Origin: Lineus longissimus
Taxonomy: Eukaryota; Nemertea; Pilidiophora; Heteronemertea; Lineidae
DNA length: 64,000 nt
Reading direction: 5' to 3'
NCBI RefSeq assembly: GCF_910592395.1
Contig: NC_088311.1
Coordinates: forward strand, 9,548,501 to 9,612,500
Each line of letters starts with the position of its first letter. Position 1 is the first letter of the stretch. The notes under the pieces were generated by a model. It saw nothing but the letters and a program-made list of their open reading frames with translations, did no database searches and was not told the origin of the DNA. Shown one piece after another: positions 28,601 to 43,600 of the stretch. A program made the position numbers and the translations under genes.

Positions 28601-31600
28601 CAATATTACTGTTAACGCCGATTGAGCAAGTGGGACAAGTTCTATTGAAATGTTTCCGAATTGACCGCTGGCCGAGTGTAAACTCAAATGATAACCTATA
28701 TCAGTCGTGACATCAAAGTATACCCCCCCCCCCCCCCCGCACACACACACACAAACACAACTTTTTACTTGTTATACTTATCATCTCCCCAGCATGCAAT
28801 GTATGGATCTGACCATCTACCCTCCGCACCAGCCCGGCCCGGAATAACGAGATGCAATAAGAGAATCAACTAACGAGAACTCACCTGTGATTAACGACTC
28901 ATAGGGGGACAAATGGGGAAGCAATGGACATTAACATGTCCTTTGGTTTGTTTTATTACTTACAGAGAACCTCTCAAGTCCGACTAGGCAAACATTACGA
29001 GACGTTTCCAGCCATTGTGAGAAAGATTTACTAACCAAGTAATGCTAGAGATCACCTGGACCCACAGTCGTAATGTGGCTTTGATGTGTTGACAGAGAGT
29101 GCTTGGGGAGTTGGGCGACTTTTGTGGTGGCTTTCACAAATATACTTAGCAATAAGGACAAAGGAAGATGATTATGTAAAGGGCATAAAGGATAATTTTA
29201 GGTGTCTGCGCGTATGACTAATGGTACTGTGTACTTTTGACCCTCATACCTCTTGCAAGGTTATGCATTTTTAAGGACGAGGGCTGCTTTCGTTGACGCT
29301 GCGACAGAAGCGGTCTCAAACTCGTCTGAAATGGCCAACTGTAGCGAAGAGTGTGCTCCCCTTTTTTATACAGAAAGGTTTCTGGATTAGGCTGGGGATG
29401 GACATAAAGTGCTCTGAGACGCGCTATACAGTAACTAACACGTCATTCAAGAACATTGATTTCTTAAATCTAAAAACCTAACTATAGCCTCTTTTAGATC
29501 TTACAACAACTAGTAAATGAATGACCGTCAATGTACTCCTACGCCATGCCTACTGCGCAAGGCAACACGATTATATGAAATATCTGCTTCAAATGATAAA
29601 TGTAAAGCAACCAAACAAACCCGCTGTTGGTCTATCAAGTAGTCTCACCGTTAAGCGGCGAAACAGAAATGATCAGGCGTTTTACTGTAACCTATAAGTT
29701 AATAACTATTTTACACACAGTCGCTAATTAGAATTTATGTTTCTATGTGAACCATCGTGGAATTAATTTTGAATTATTAATCCAAACACTGTGAATAATT
29801 TAGCTAACGAGCCCGCATCAGACGTCCATAAAATGTGGATATGCATATTCACGTGATGGAGTCGTGGGGCAAGTGGATTCATGATGTTCGCCAAAGGATT
29901 TATCCGTGTGGATAGGCAATCACCTAGCTCTCTAATCCTAGTTTATTATCACATTCGAAAGTATTTTCGGATCGTAATGCAACTTTATTACCACACAACA
30001 AGACTTTGATAAGGTTAGCGTTACCATACATCGCTGGTCAGTTAAATAGGGCAGATTTTAAAAGTTGCAACCAAACTCAGGCAATTGTTATTTTGACAAA
30101 GTGTAACACATTGTTTTTTTAACAAAGAAAAAAAACCTAAACATTCTTAACATCAGAGAATCTATCCATCTTAGAGAAAAACCATTACAAAAAAGTTAGA
30201 GCAAAATCGTCCGTTTCGACCAACACCAACAAATCTTTCTCTTGTCAAGCTCTTATTGATGTCTGTTTTATTATATAAGGCTGTAATCCTTAAAAGCTAT
30301 ACCTGACACAATTTTCAAAGACTTCTATGAAATGGATTTTTCACAGTTACCTGTATTCATGAAACGCCCGTTTTGAGGACTGAAACACATATGAATGGTT
30401 TTTACTTGCCACTTTAATTATTTAAGGGACTGTCACCGCAATGGCGTATAAGCCCCAGTCTCCTTGAAGCTATGACGTACAGTCGCGCGCGACCATTTTC
30501 TGCATAATAACTAAGACTCTTGCTCTCTTGCCAAAGCCCGACAATAGTTACAAATAAAACCCTCGTAAAGTCATTGATTAGTTCTCAATCTCATCACAGT
30601 TACTTCCTCCATTACCCGTGGGCAGCCGCAAGCCGTCAAAACACCGCCATAGATCAGAATACTGAGTGACATGACTGGCCAAGGATGTCATATCTCATTT
30701 TAATCCCTATGGCAGAATAATCTCATTATGCTATCATCAAGCTTTGGCTGGGTCACTACCTCTATCACCGACATATATGGCGATTAATGTTTTATTTATG
30801 TTTGTCATTAGGCTGGACAAATTGGAGCCAGGGATGGATGTCATCAAGAGAGCTAATACAATCGCATTGGAACACCTGTCCAACAAAAGCATAACTGTCA
30901 GGTGCGACGTTTTTTATGTTCTGTATGGTTGTGCTATATTCTTAGCAATAGAATGATTGCTGATGCCAGGACTGTAGCATCTTGACCATAAAGGTTTTTG
31001 CATCTTAATAGGATAATGATGATAATAATATTCAGTTAATATTATAGCGCTTTTCCATGTTTCCCTGTTCAAAGCGCTTTTGGGATTCCATATTAATACA
31101 ATTGTATTGAATATTGCCTACATTTAAAGGGCGAATAGACTATGAGGTCTAGGATGTGGCTGTTGTTACCGCAGATGACACAGGGATTGAAGCTGCATTT
31201 AAGTCTCATGCAACTCGTTTATTTAGTTACAGTTTCTCCTAACACCTTTAACAATAGTTTGGACTAGGACATATTATTGTATGAAGCAACGTCGAACATA
31301 ACCACGCTGTTGCCTCAAATTCACTAGTGCTATCGAGCCTTCAATGGCATGATGATCGAATTAGCCATACTCGCATTACATTTTGTCTCTCCTCACATGC
31401 CACCACCACTTCTGATTGGCTCGTGTAATTACAGGGCATTGGTCAAACAAGTCCATCAGATTGGGCAGAATTGCCAAATCGAATCTTTGTATGTCGACAG
31501 CCAAAATAATCCTATTATGATGCGAATGATTGCCAGACTTGTTCTAGATAATGATATTAGAGACAGCTTATGCCGTATATAATTGGTTATATAGTATGCT

Positions 31601-34600
31601 AGGGATCAAGCTTTTGTCATTTAACGGACTTATCTTTGTCGAAGTGAGTCGCATATCTGAGATTTATTCTTGTTTCCCGACAGCTTTTCAGTCTAGCTAC
31701 GTTTGGGAGAAGGACTCTCAATGAAAGATGCACAGGGGTCTCCTAAAATGATTGAGCCGCCAAATATTTACTCCTCCTGCAAATACTGATGAACAAACAT
31801 CATGATGTTAGACATCGCATGGCACAAAATACACGACGTTACCGCCTAAACTTGAAGCAATGAGAGCTGAAGCAAAAAAAGCTTGTCCAGGCATGATTTT
31901 CCATATTTGGATAATTCAGTCCTATCTTAGCCTATTATATTGACATGCAGAATGTCCTTTGTTCTATGCTCTATGACCCCAGGCCCGGGTGCTCACAACT
32001 TTTCGCTGCCGGACGTTTTTTTCCAGGCGGACGTTTTTCTACTGCTACACCATCATCGATTGTATTTACCCGGCAGACCATTTTTTCAAATGTGAGACGC
32101 CACCTCGCGCCCTGAGAAACCGAAAGAGTCAATCTAAATCAATATCGGTACATCATTCTTTGATTTGCAACAAAATACACTGGGATTAGAGGATTGCAGT
32201 GTTTGACTTAATGGTTGGCCGATGTTGGCAGATCGTGATGAGAAATGGCACGGAAGTGACGACAAGAAAAAACTCAGGTCAACCTGGCGACACAAAGTGG
32301 TAAATGTTTAACCTAGGGCAGGCGCAAAGAGTCACAAAGATCAAATGAGTCGTTACCATGTTGGGAGAAGTAGAGCAGATAATCTTAGTTCAAGAAAGAA
32401 AACCCCTCTTGGATGTTCGGCAAAAAAGGCACAGATTAGTCCACTGACCTGGTGGCAAAGTGTACACTGGCAGCGATTTTTAAGGCAGATTAGCCATAAT
32501 TCTGACCGATGACTAGGACTCGAGATGTGTGGTTCCAAATGCTAATTTACTTTCCAGCATGCCGTCTCCTTATTGTATGTACTCTCATGACGTCTGGGAA
32601 ATAAAGGGACTGTAACAGTTCTGCTGACGTATTGACAGTAAATGATACCTGATTATTGACGCTGATTTCACAAATGATGGTATTTGGTGTGGCTGGTGTG
32701 ATTTCCTCAATGGAACATACATACTCAATATAACACCACATGGCAACTAGACTGAATTCCATAATAACACGTGCACTTGTACATGTACTGGTTCAGGAAC
32801 ATACGTTCTATTGGTGTAGCTATCTACTACCAGCTGTCAACGGAGATGACAAAAAAACGTATCAGAAACGAACCAGACCCACAATTTTTGCTCAGAATTA
32901 GGTCGTGAAACAGTGTAGAGTGAAGATGGGCATAACTGGGCCAAGAAACCCAAGACGGCCAGCGAAATAGACCCAAAAAAATTAAGATATTTTGTTAGGG
33001 CCCAAAAAGGGATGAACAGCCTGGTATGTTAAGAAACTAACTAACTAAAAAATTTTTAACACGATGAGATTGGTTCCTAACAATAAATTGGATTAAATGT
33101 AAACACTTACCATCCTCTCGATGTAATACTAATGGCCTGGAATAACCGTTCCGTCGTAGTGATCCGATCGATCTCATAACACCGTATAGCTTCGATCACT
33201 TCTTTCTCATCCCCTGGTTCCTTTTGATAAGATATTCTAATGACTTGTTTTTCTTTGTCTAAATGATATGTATATTTTCCCGACAGGTCGTGCCATTTGG
33301 TGTCTCGTCGCCAAAACCATTCTGGGAACTGGTAGTTGATGGTGGCAAACTTTTGAACATCTGAAACGAATCGAGGCAATATGATAAGGCATGACTTGGA
33401 CTCGCAATCTGCAACACATTTAATTGTTTTCTTCATCAAACATGAGGAAAACTATTATGTTCATAATTACTTTCGGTCACATTTTTATCATAAGTCGTTT
33501 TGGCTTAAAGGAACCAATCACGACCCAAATCGAAGATCCATATAAGATTTTCAGCTGTTATCAAGTTAACTAATAATCTCATACAAGAATCTTGTTATGA
33601 ACGTACACAAAACTGAATAAAGATATTAACAAAACTCTTGTAAGTAGCTTCGGATTTTCGACCATGGGAATACCAGTCTTTATTTGCTGATTGTAGTGAG
33701 TCTTGCGAGTTTACAGTCATAGAGTTAGACAGCAGAGTCACTAGAGTTTATAGAGATGACGTTATTTACAAGTCACTGATTTGAGAGGATACTGTTTTAC
33801 GTAACACCAGCCAGCACTATGAGAGCAGTTCCAAGTGCACGACCATTAGCATGACATGACATTGATAGCTGTTTTTAGCATATGACTTAAGTACTTTTTG
33901 ACTGAACCTCTTTAAGCTTACCCCTTTCCAAGTTCATAGTCAGGGGTCCATCCTTTGGTTCTACGAGTCCCATACATGAAGCATCTGCAGACATTGCCAT
34001 CAGTACTTTGTTAGCTATGGCTTCATACATCTAAAAGGGATGCAAGTCATAAATAAAGATACAAATAAATTCCACCTAACAGTTTTATTTCATCGTTATA
34101 ACGCAACTTTCACAATTTTTACAAATATTGGAAAAAGTATCGTGAAGTTACAATGCATTATTTCGTTGTTATTTCGACTAGTGTTGTATCTATCAAGTAT
34201 ATATCAATATTGAGAGTTGGGGGGGGGGGGGGGGGGCCTTTACTAATATGATAAACAAAGGCCGAACATTTGGTCAATATACATACATTCTGCTAATGAT
34301 TACACTAATAGACTACAGGGGCCTCCAGGACGCCAACATATGATACTAAAAGCACAATCCCTTCGAGACATTTTGTCATCAGCAGACACTATATCACCAT
34401 ATCATATCACTATAAGACCATAAAACACCATATTGACGGTCTGGTTAAAGTTTAATTCAATTAACATCAAAAGACAATGGATACGTGAGAAAAGACAAAA
34501 GAGTGGCAAGGAATGGATGTTAATCCCTGCATGATTAAAGGATCGCAGTAAAGTAATTACTTTCCTTACTCTCATGCAGTTCAGCTGTGGAAGAGTGTCA

Positions 34601-37600
34601 GCATCAAAGAAAAATGGAACGAGTCTAGAACTAGGATCTTCAAATAATTTTGGCGGAAAAAATATAACTTTGGGAATGTCAATACTTACGAAACATCTGT
34701 ACTGTAGGTCTTTATTGTTCCTCCATCCTCGTCCCTGGAAGCGACCTATCATGTAGTTCTGTCCACTCTTCCACGTGGCAAGGCAGTGAAAGTCTAGATC
34801 TGAAAAAGACAAAATATTGTACTTTTGTCTGTGATGGGTTGCAGAAAGAAAAATACCGGTTTTCATTCTCATGGAGGTGCGCCTGCATTGCATATAATCA
34901 GGATCATTGATTTGATGCTGGTGAGAACGATAGGTTCTTGTTTAAACAATAAGTTATATTTGGAAGAGTAATTGATGACTATTGAAGCTTTCTCTTTTAA
35001 TCTAGTGAATGCTGGATCCATTACATGGCAAGACTACCCCGCAGTTTCTGTTAGGGAAATATTCGTAGCCACAAAACCCGAAGCAAATAATACAGCTCTC
35101 AACATCTCGAAAAGGTGTAGCGTCACCATACACATGAATCTCTCCGGAAGGCACTGTAATTTCATCAAAATCTTAAATATCAAAGTTCACCAGAAGTAAT
35201 TAGTTTTTTCTTTGACGTCGTTCAAAATGACATCGTGAATTTAAACCTCATCTACAGCACACCATGCTCTGCGACTTCAAACAATGGCTTGTCAACTAAA
35301 TTACCTTTAAATGCCACAAAGGAATAATGAAAAAATGCCAGTCTGGGTCCTTTATTACAAAAATAGAATAGCGTGAAATAAAATATGCAGGCTGGGGTGC
35401 TTTCAGGCGGCGCTTTACCGGGTTTGATGGTGCAGCGTGATTTTCCCATGGGTGAATTCGAAAATCAAATTATATTGAAAACAAAGGCATGTGCTCTTTT
35501 TAGTAAAATACCTTTATTCACTTTTTTTACACTTCAGTCTAGTTTTATAACTATTGGTACTGAAGGAAGCATGATCAGCCTTAAAACGACTAAACACTAT
35601 CTCTCCTTGCTCATCCCCTTCAGTTTCTCTAATTCTACCAGTCAACCAGTTAACCGCAGGACCTTGGTAACCAGTCACAAGTCACTGTTTCTCGCATAGT
35701 TTTATATCTTTCTTGACAATAGATTACAGTCATTCATGTAGTACAGGTAGTAAAGTCGTCAACATCCAATCCTTTTCTGAGTGTGCTAACCAAACTTACC
35801 ATCGCATAAGGTAAGATATGCAGGAGAAAACCAATTCGATTTCAAATGCATGTACACCAAACGCAGATACTACTGCACTCTTACTAAAGATAACATTTAA
35901 TATGAGCTATTGAGGTCAGGGTTTATCAACCAATACAAATATGCACCCCGTAAGTGAAAATCCCTTAAGATGTTTGAGATTCTGAAAAAACCTGAAGGGA
36001 ATATTATCCTCCGACACTAATGTTATTCAACCTGCCTCAGTTCATTGACCTTTATTCATGTTATTAGGTGTGCCAATCCTGATTTCAAGCCCGCAAGCAT
36101 GGCTTTGGGTAACATAATTTCCAATTCTAGCTTTCATTTCATTTTCTTTTCTTAGTTTAACATCGTTACTCTAGACCCTGGAGAACAGTTAAACTCCCTT
36201 TAAATTCTGAAGTTATTACCCAGGAATCCATATACCGTTCCCTAACGGCCTATTGTTTAAGCAAAAGGAAAACCAAGATAGTTATTCATCCATTAAAATG
36301 CATTTTCCGAGGTCAGGTTTCATTATCTTTGGCTTGAAATTGACATACACAATTTAGGGCTGGTGGAATTGATAGCCTCTGGTCTCAATAATATAAAATA
36401 GGTGAAAATGTGAAGTTCCTGCCAAAAGGTGAAATTCCTTTATTCCTACATGTAGGTTGAGGACAAAGCCTTCGAAATTTCTGAGGCCGTTCGAGCCATT
36501 TATAGTGTAACAATTGCATCACATGGGGTCAGTGGTGCTCTTGAATCGCGAGATACGTATATCTTGGTTTGAAAACAAGCATAGCCAGTAATCTCTATTT
36601 GGTGAAGATAGTCCCACTTAAAAAACTATAAAAATGTGTAGAATAGCCAAACCTTTTAAGCTCCTCTAATTTGTGACTTCGTTCTCTAGTTTTATTTCAC
36701 ATCTATTTTTCATTTAGTTTTTATCATACATGATTATGATAAAACGTTCCTGGATACAAAGTAGCGATACTCTCAAAAATGAATATGAAAGACTTACCTA
36801 AATTTTGTGAGTATTCTGTGCTTTTACATTTTTTGAAGTGAAACATGAATCGAGTATTACTGGCACATTCATCCACCGAGGAAGAAGGAGTTACGCAAGG
36901 GACCGAGTTGTTCTGGTAGGAGAAGAAGTAGGATCCGTGGAAAGGGCAAGGAACGGGCTTACTGGGCTCTGAAAATGAACGTGTAAAAGAATTAATCCAG
37001 GACCAGAATACACATACATGTACATGTTCTTCTTCTTCTTGTTTATTGATTACGAGAGCAGTATTTGGGTAGCATGGCTTTTCCTGCTTGTGACTTCAGA
37101 GGTTAACTGGCGTAATGGTTCGAAGCATTCATTAAGTACCATTCGCGCTGACCTCAGCCAGGCTTGATCCTTCTACAGGTTCGGGCACAACGTTCAGCGA
37201 TGCCTAAAAACCATCGGCAACGTGCTCATGCACGACAAGGCCAGGTGACCAAACACGACAGTGAAGGACTGACTGCGGCTTCGGGTTGCAATACATACAG
37301 TTATCCCGATATGAACTTAAACACAAAACAGTGCTTGGAGGTCACTCACCTCTTATCAACGTGAAAAGAAAATTGTAATCTCTCAGTATTCTATCGCAAA
37401 GTCCATGTGGTACACCCTTGTTCGTAGACCGTAAGCAGAAACCTGGGAACGAAAAAAATGAGGAAAGATATATTAAAAGGTCTACCAAACATCATTCTAG
37501 GATGACAGGATCACGGACCTGGTGCTACGTAAAGATTATTTTGTTTCATGTTGCAAACTATCGTATAGGTCGATCTTATTCTGAAACATTCGTCAGGAGA

Positions 37601-40600
37601 TGAATAGGCACATTTGTTTGACCAGCATTCTCACTTTCCTTTCGCGGGTGTGTATTTGGTACTATGTCTTACGCATGTGTCACAAGCTGCATTCACAGCT
37701 GGGAATCTTTATAAAATGAAGAAAATGGTTGTCAGGGTAACACTTGGACGCCCTAGGGGACATGGTAACATATCCGTTTTTTCAAGAGATGCATATATAT
37801 GCAACCTTGAGGGAAAATGATGCAGTTTCCGCCCCCCGAGCATTTCGTTTAATGTAAGCAAACTTATAGAAAACAAAAATACATGAATTTGGAGGTTTGA
37901 AAGGCCCGGTCAAAATATTCAGGAGGATATAGCTTAGAAGTTCCACGCCATACACCAGGTATCGTGTCAGCTGACATCTGGGTAACAGGTCATAACAGCG
38001 CAGTCAGTTAATGAATTACCTAATTCTCGTATTCTTAGTTTAGAAAAAATGGCTGTCATTTGTTTACGGGAACTGCTTTTTGCTAACAGCCACCAAGTTT
38101 CTTTGAGGTTGGTTCGATCAGAGTATTTTATTTAAAGACTCTGGTTCGATGCATGATAATCCGTCTATGCCCTTATCATTTTCAACAACAATATACTTAC
38201 TTTCTTTGTATTGTATCACGTTCGTGTGCTGCGGCGTTATCACCAAACATCGGTAACATCTTGCCTGGCTGCAACGATAAAAGACGAAGACTAGTTTACA
38301 AGTGGTGACCATGAGGCAGCTTTAGAGTTCCGAATGATATTTCTAGTAACGTGGAAGTAAATATGGAAAATGGCATACGTCAAACCGCAACAAGTTATCT
38401 ACATCACTAATTCATAACGCGTACCTTCCTAAAGCAGGCATTTTGAACTTGCAATCGGGTATTGGCAAATCAAATCATGAAATAGCCACGGTCGTTCTGT
38501 CAAACAATTCATGATAGGTGTCTTCTAATTGGTCAATATATAACCGGAAGTCGTGTTTTAGGAATTTGGCAAATGTGCAGTGCTTCCAGGAATAATCCTG
38601 TCTTAATCCCTAGATGACAAGCAAGTGGACATTTTTGACTGACTAACGCCAAATAGTAAGAAAAGATGGGCAGGGCTAAAGAAGTATTTACTGTTTCTCG
38701 ATCACTTCACAATTCTTATTCACTGGAGACCATGCAAATATAAGACTGAGGAAACCACGCCAAGCACCGCATTCAAGTACACAAATCATATACAATCACC
38801 CACCCCCACCCAAGATTAAATGACGCAGAGAAAAGCAACAGACGGTAAGTAAAACGATCAACGGCAACCCGACCGGAAATAAAAACCAATTATTTAGCAA
38901 ATTTTACGAGCTGCAATAAAATGGTCGGTTAGACACGGGCAATGATAGTCAGTCGGTTTCATATTTAGATTTAATGATGCTTGTTTATATTTGATATGGT
39001 ACATGCAGGAACGTCTCGCCTAACGATAGTAGAGAGGTATATGGGAAACTACGAAAGCAAGTACATGGCAAGTCCAGTTAGTGTCATTGACATTTGGCAG
39101 CGGTCTGCTCATGTGATTGCACTCCACCGCTCCATTGGTCGAAAATCCATATAAGATTCTTTGTGAGGGCGTTTTCGCAAATCCCGCGAAACGCAAATAT
39201 GAACGCCTACTGTTCAACCTTCTGATAACCATGTCCAACAATGGGTTAGGCGTTCGCGTTGACATTTCGGGTGATTTGCGAAAACTCTCTGTACGTGTAC
39301 ATGAACATCACTTACAAGATTACTGTAAGATTCTTGGCTCATGTTGTGTAGGAAACTGAACAAGATCTTAGCAAAGAATCTTATGAGAATCTTATCTGAA
39401 TCTTTGACCGGGGTTCTCGGCATTTATCACAATTTGGTAAATCAATCGCATTACAAAAGATAGCCAATCTCTGTCAAGTCTGTTACGATTCGCATCCGGA
39501 AATATCGCTGGATGTTTTAAAGAACAGCAGAGATCTCTTAGACTTTGCTTGCTCCATTTGACGTCATATTCGCCTATTCTCGTTAAAGTTCGGGAATTTC
39601 GGGAAAGGCGGAGGCATATGTTTATTTCTTTTACAGGCATTAAAGGCTTAATCTCTACATTGGAGTGTGATACGTCAGTAATGGCTTCAATTGAACATTG
39701 TATTCAAAAAGCCGGTGACAAATCTTGACTGCACATTTGTTTGTCATTTTAATTTTCCTGTAAATTATAGATTACCAACATTGTTTTATCTCCAATGTTT
39801 AATTCTTCTGTGAATGCTCCCCTAGCTTATGGTGATTAGTCTGTAATTACCGAGATCATGAGAGCTACACTGTATCCATAGAAGCCGGCGGATAAATCAA
39901 GCATGTACACAATGCTATTACCTTGTCATCTATCATCCCTCTATATCTTCCATTAAATGCTCGCCTTGCTCTCGGTTCATAACCCTCGGTCTCTTATCTT
40001 GCTGAGACAATGGGGTTCAGGGGCAGTAGTCAGAGGTTAGTCATGTGTCGGAGCAGGTACCAATTAATCTTACCATTTGATTGATATAACTAGAACCTTT
40101 AGTCAGTTATACATGTATACGTTTTTGCTATACTCAGCCTGACTTAGCTCTTGGTAGCCAGATTAGCCTGACACTATCTTCTCTTTCAGCTAGAACAAGG
40201 CGGTTTCTTGTTCTCCCATGGCATAGTGTGCTCGAGGAGACAAATTGTGTTTAAGGGGATATAAAGTTAACGAGACAATATTAGACACCAATCACAGAAC
40301 ACTATGCCCTAAGTTCAGTACGTGATTAAGACCTCATTATAACACATCACTTTAAAATTGCTCATCATTGTCCCAATTAAAGAATGCATGTTGGTTTCTT
40401 CGAAGAGCAAAAACTATCAGTTATTTTCTCAATGCGGTTAACGTGACAGTATGCCTAACTTAAAATGTATCATCGAGCACTTCAACGCCAGAGTAACTTC
40501 AAATGGTTTTGATTTTTAGGCTCGACCAAAAAGAGATAGGTCAATGTCAGCAAAATGATGAATCATGCATAACTAAAACTGTTTACGGAGTCCATACGTC

Positions 40601-43600
40601 CCGAAGGATCATCGGAAAACTGTACTCCAGCTGAGGTTCGTAGAAACCTTCATCATCCACTCGCTTATCCTTGAACAGCAGATGGGCATACAATACTTGT
40701 CTATACCGTCAAGGGAGTGCTTTATATGGGTGAGGAGCTCCGCCCGAGAGTCCACTGTCGTCCCGTTGACATGGGTCCTGATACACTTCTTACCATGGAC
40801 TTAGTGCGGGCTTAATACCCTATGTGTAGGAACCTTTATTTCTTTCTAGGCAGAGTGCAGGTCGTATTGCTATTTGTCTAGTCTATCGTTCGACACATCC
40901 TGGTGAAATCCAGCAAGTGGTTTGAGGTTGTCCCACGTAATCGCGCGGCCGACAGTGACAAATGGTCGGGCTATTTATCATCGTGATTAGAAGATCCCTC
41001 GACGTCAACGTGAACCCATATATCGGCAAACTCACTCAAAATGAGTGTATTGCGGCTATAGAGTTGATTTGAATAAGATGGGTGCCAATGTCATTGTTAG
41101 GTTTTACTCAAAATGTGAGATCAGTTTAATGAACAGGTCTCATGCTTAATCTGCTTGATCTACTATATACATGCTTAATATTTCGGATGGAACCTCTTCA
41201 TACATTTTATACTCAGTGCTTTACTCAGTGCAGCTTTAACTGAAATCTCTTTTCTTTTTTTTTCACAGACATATATTTTTCAAGTAATTGGCCATTAACC
41301 TTACATCCAGAGGAGGAAATAGTTACCTGAAATTGCTAATTGCCAACATGGCCAGGCGGAAACCAATTTCACACAATTCTTAGCGATATTTTTACAAATC
41401 CTTCTTGTTGACTTTTTTCTCTCAATGTTATCATTTCTTTTGATAGAAAAGTTGATATCTTTCTATCCATTCAATGCAGTTTTCTCCTTACTTTCTTTTT
41501 CTCACTTTCCTGTTCTTCAACGTGCAGATATCCTGTAATTACACGTCAAATAAAAATTCAAATTAGCACACAGGGAAGCCAGCATCTTAGCTTTTGTGCA
41601 CTGTGCTGACGAATTGAATGCTAATCTTTTTGACTGTATAATTCTTAGCTTTTCTTGCATTCTCGGTCTATTAATTGGCAATCACTATCCTGAGTCATAC
41701 CCTCGCGGAGGGATCTGCGCAATCAAATAGCACACCTCCACGAGCAGCCTCAGAGTACGTGACGGCAAACCCGGGACGGCAACGCATCTATCCTGCAGTT
41801 GTGTCAACATAAAACGCCTCGCTATCGCAACTAAAACGATAGTAAACAGAGGTGGTGTCAGCGTGTAACAGTGGCCAACGATAAGTGGCGAACTGTCACG
41901 TCACCAGTAATCATCTTTGTGACGTTGGTAACATACTAACATCATTCTGTCACGAACGCATCCGTATCTCAACGCGAACATCATTGGTTGCGAATTCTCG
42001 AACACTTTCGTTGTAGCACTGTTTACAGTCGTGGATAGAGCACTGTGCCTCGTTCAAGTACCAGCGGTTATAGTTAGGCAACTATAGATACTTTTGATTG
42101 GTGAAAAATATCAAGGCACTCGAAATCACATTTCAGTGTTTAGTTTGAGGTGTTTTAGAATAGAAATCAATAGCTCACTGTCGGTCTACATTTTAGCTAC
42201 ACCCTCGCGTTGTTTAGTGAGAGAGCCAATGCATTCATCTCTCGTTATAACTTCCTTAATCCATCTGTCTTTCTATTTTTATCAGTCATAAGTTTCCAAT
42301 CCAATCAGTTTAATCACTTTTGCAGAACACTCTTAGAATTCACCAAAAAAAACGCCTATGAAATGAAAGATTGACCTTGATATATACACTCTGATAATAC
42401 CTTCGTCCAATATTGCAAAACCATCTAATAAAAGATCAGACACAGTGAGAATTGCTAATTTATATTACTAGTAAGCCTCGCGTGACCCCGGTTTCTTTAC
42501 AGTGTTGCTTCTACCAAATCAAAGAAAAACAAAGATAATTGAGTTGGTAATTTTCCAGCGCTTTGAAGTTTATCTAAGATAGCCCTGTCATCATGCCATA
42601 AACATTAATGCACGCTAGTCCCAGCACGTAAATCTGATGTCTCACTTCTATTCGGTTAAGAGGGAAATCGTGTATTCTCTTTTAATGTACACATCCAAGT
42701 CCCCCATGAATAACCAAACCTCGGTCGGAATAGAAAACCGGCTAAAATAGTGCGAATCGCATTTGAGTAATCCTTTCAACGGCTGCAAATCGTCTTAAGC
42801 ACTCGATCTATCTTAAACTCTACTCCATCTCGCACTGTTCTTTCGGTTGGATGTTCGCCGAAGTCACGAAGACGATATCAATCTTGCACACAAACAGTAG
42901 TGTCTTCACTTACTGGGACGAAGGATGGTAAATTTCAAATGAGGGCGCAGTGAAAGTGTCTATTCCATGCACGAAAAAAATTAAGTGATAGCTCCGGAAT
43001 AAAGAACAGGATTTGTAACCTTTTTTTCTCGCGAGAGACTGATGTCGGAGCAGTGTGTGTCGACTTTTTTTGTCAGTGAATAGACATATTTATGATTTAG
43101 TTCTCTCCACTTTTCGTGCAGATACTAAATAAGTTGTTGTTGTTTTTAACCACTTTAATCTTTCCTCAATGGGCCATCGAAAACTATTAATGGACAGGTT
43201 TCGCAAACTTACGTAGAGCTACATGTACAAACGACGAATAACGACGTATGTATTGTAATTGTATTTTACGGGCAATGTGTTTTGAACATTTCCAAGATGC
43301 CTCGTACTTACAAAGATACAAAGTATAAAAAATTATTTACGAGCACGCGAATGAAATAGCCCGGGAATCAATGACACGACAGACCGTCGCAGTTCGTACT
43401 TCGTCGTCGGTAAAGCTTACGAAACCTGATAAATGGTTCGCTGCTTAAATCTAAGTCCAGCCAGCCTATCAGAAGTGCCAGTTACTTTGGAGACGCTATG
43501 AGATTTTTTATGAAACCAATCTGGGTGATCATTCGGGAACCTTTACCTATCCCCTCGCCTGATAATTGAATTATTTGAAACCATATTAATACATGTAAGT

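Larger units (their letters stand above)
22792..33110 (-). other. 10.3-kb intron E8-E9
   Basis: It contains a diverged tandem duplication at 25.6-25.8 kb, a small MITE at 28522-28634, a poly-C run and a LINE tail at 31.0 kb. Segments at 23.1-23.6 kb and 25.06-25.35 kb are richer in C and G than their surroundings and have short plus-strand ORFs, but I recognise no domain in them. The rest appears unique. Confidence 0.75.

Noticed and set aside
33111-33439. ORF with a start at 33439 as an independent small gene
   Set aside because: The start codon lies upstream of a clear splice acceptor at 33361; the coding part joins E7 and E9 in phase.
34402-34893. 163-codon minus-strand ORF, the longest in the window
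   Set aside because: Only 34690-34799 (E6) is coding. The parts before CAG|ATCTAGAC and after TTTC|GTAAGT are intron sequence open by chance.
38118-38312. 64-codon minus-strand ORF as a separate gene
   Set aside because: The family motif occupies only 38201-38268, bounded by a splice acceptor and donor.
40216-40308. Inverted words GGCATAGTGT and ACACTATGCC about 80 bp apart
   Set aside because: The match is only about 10-12 bp and the flanks do not support a transposon end.
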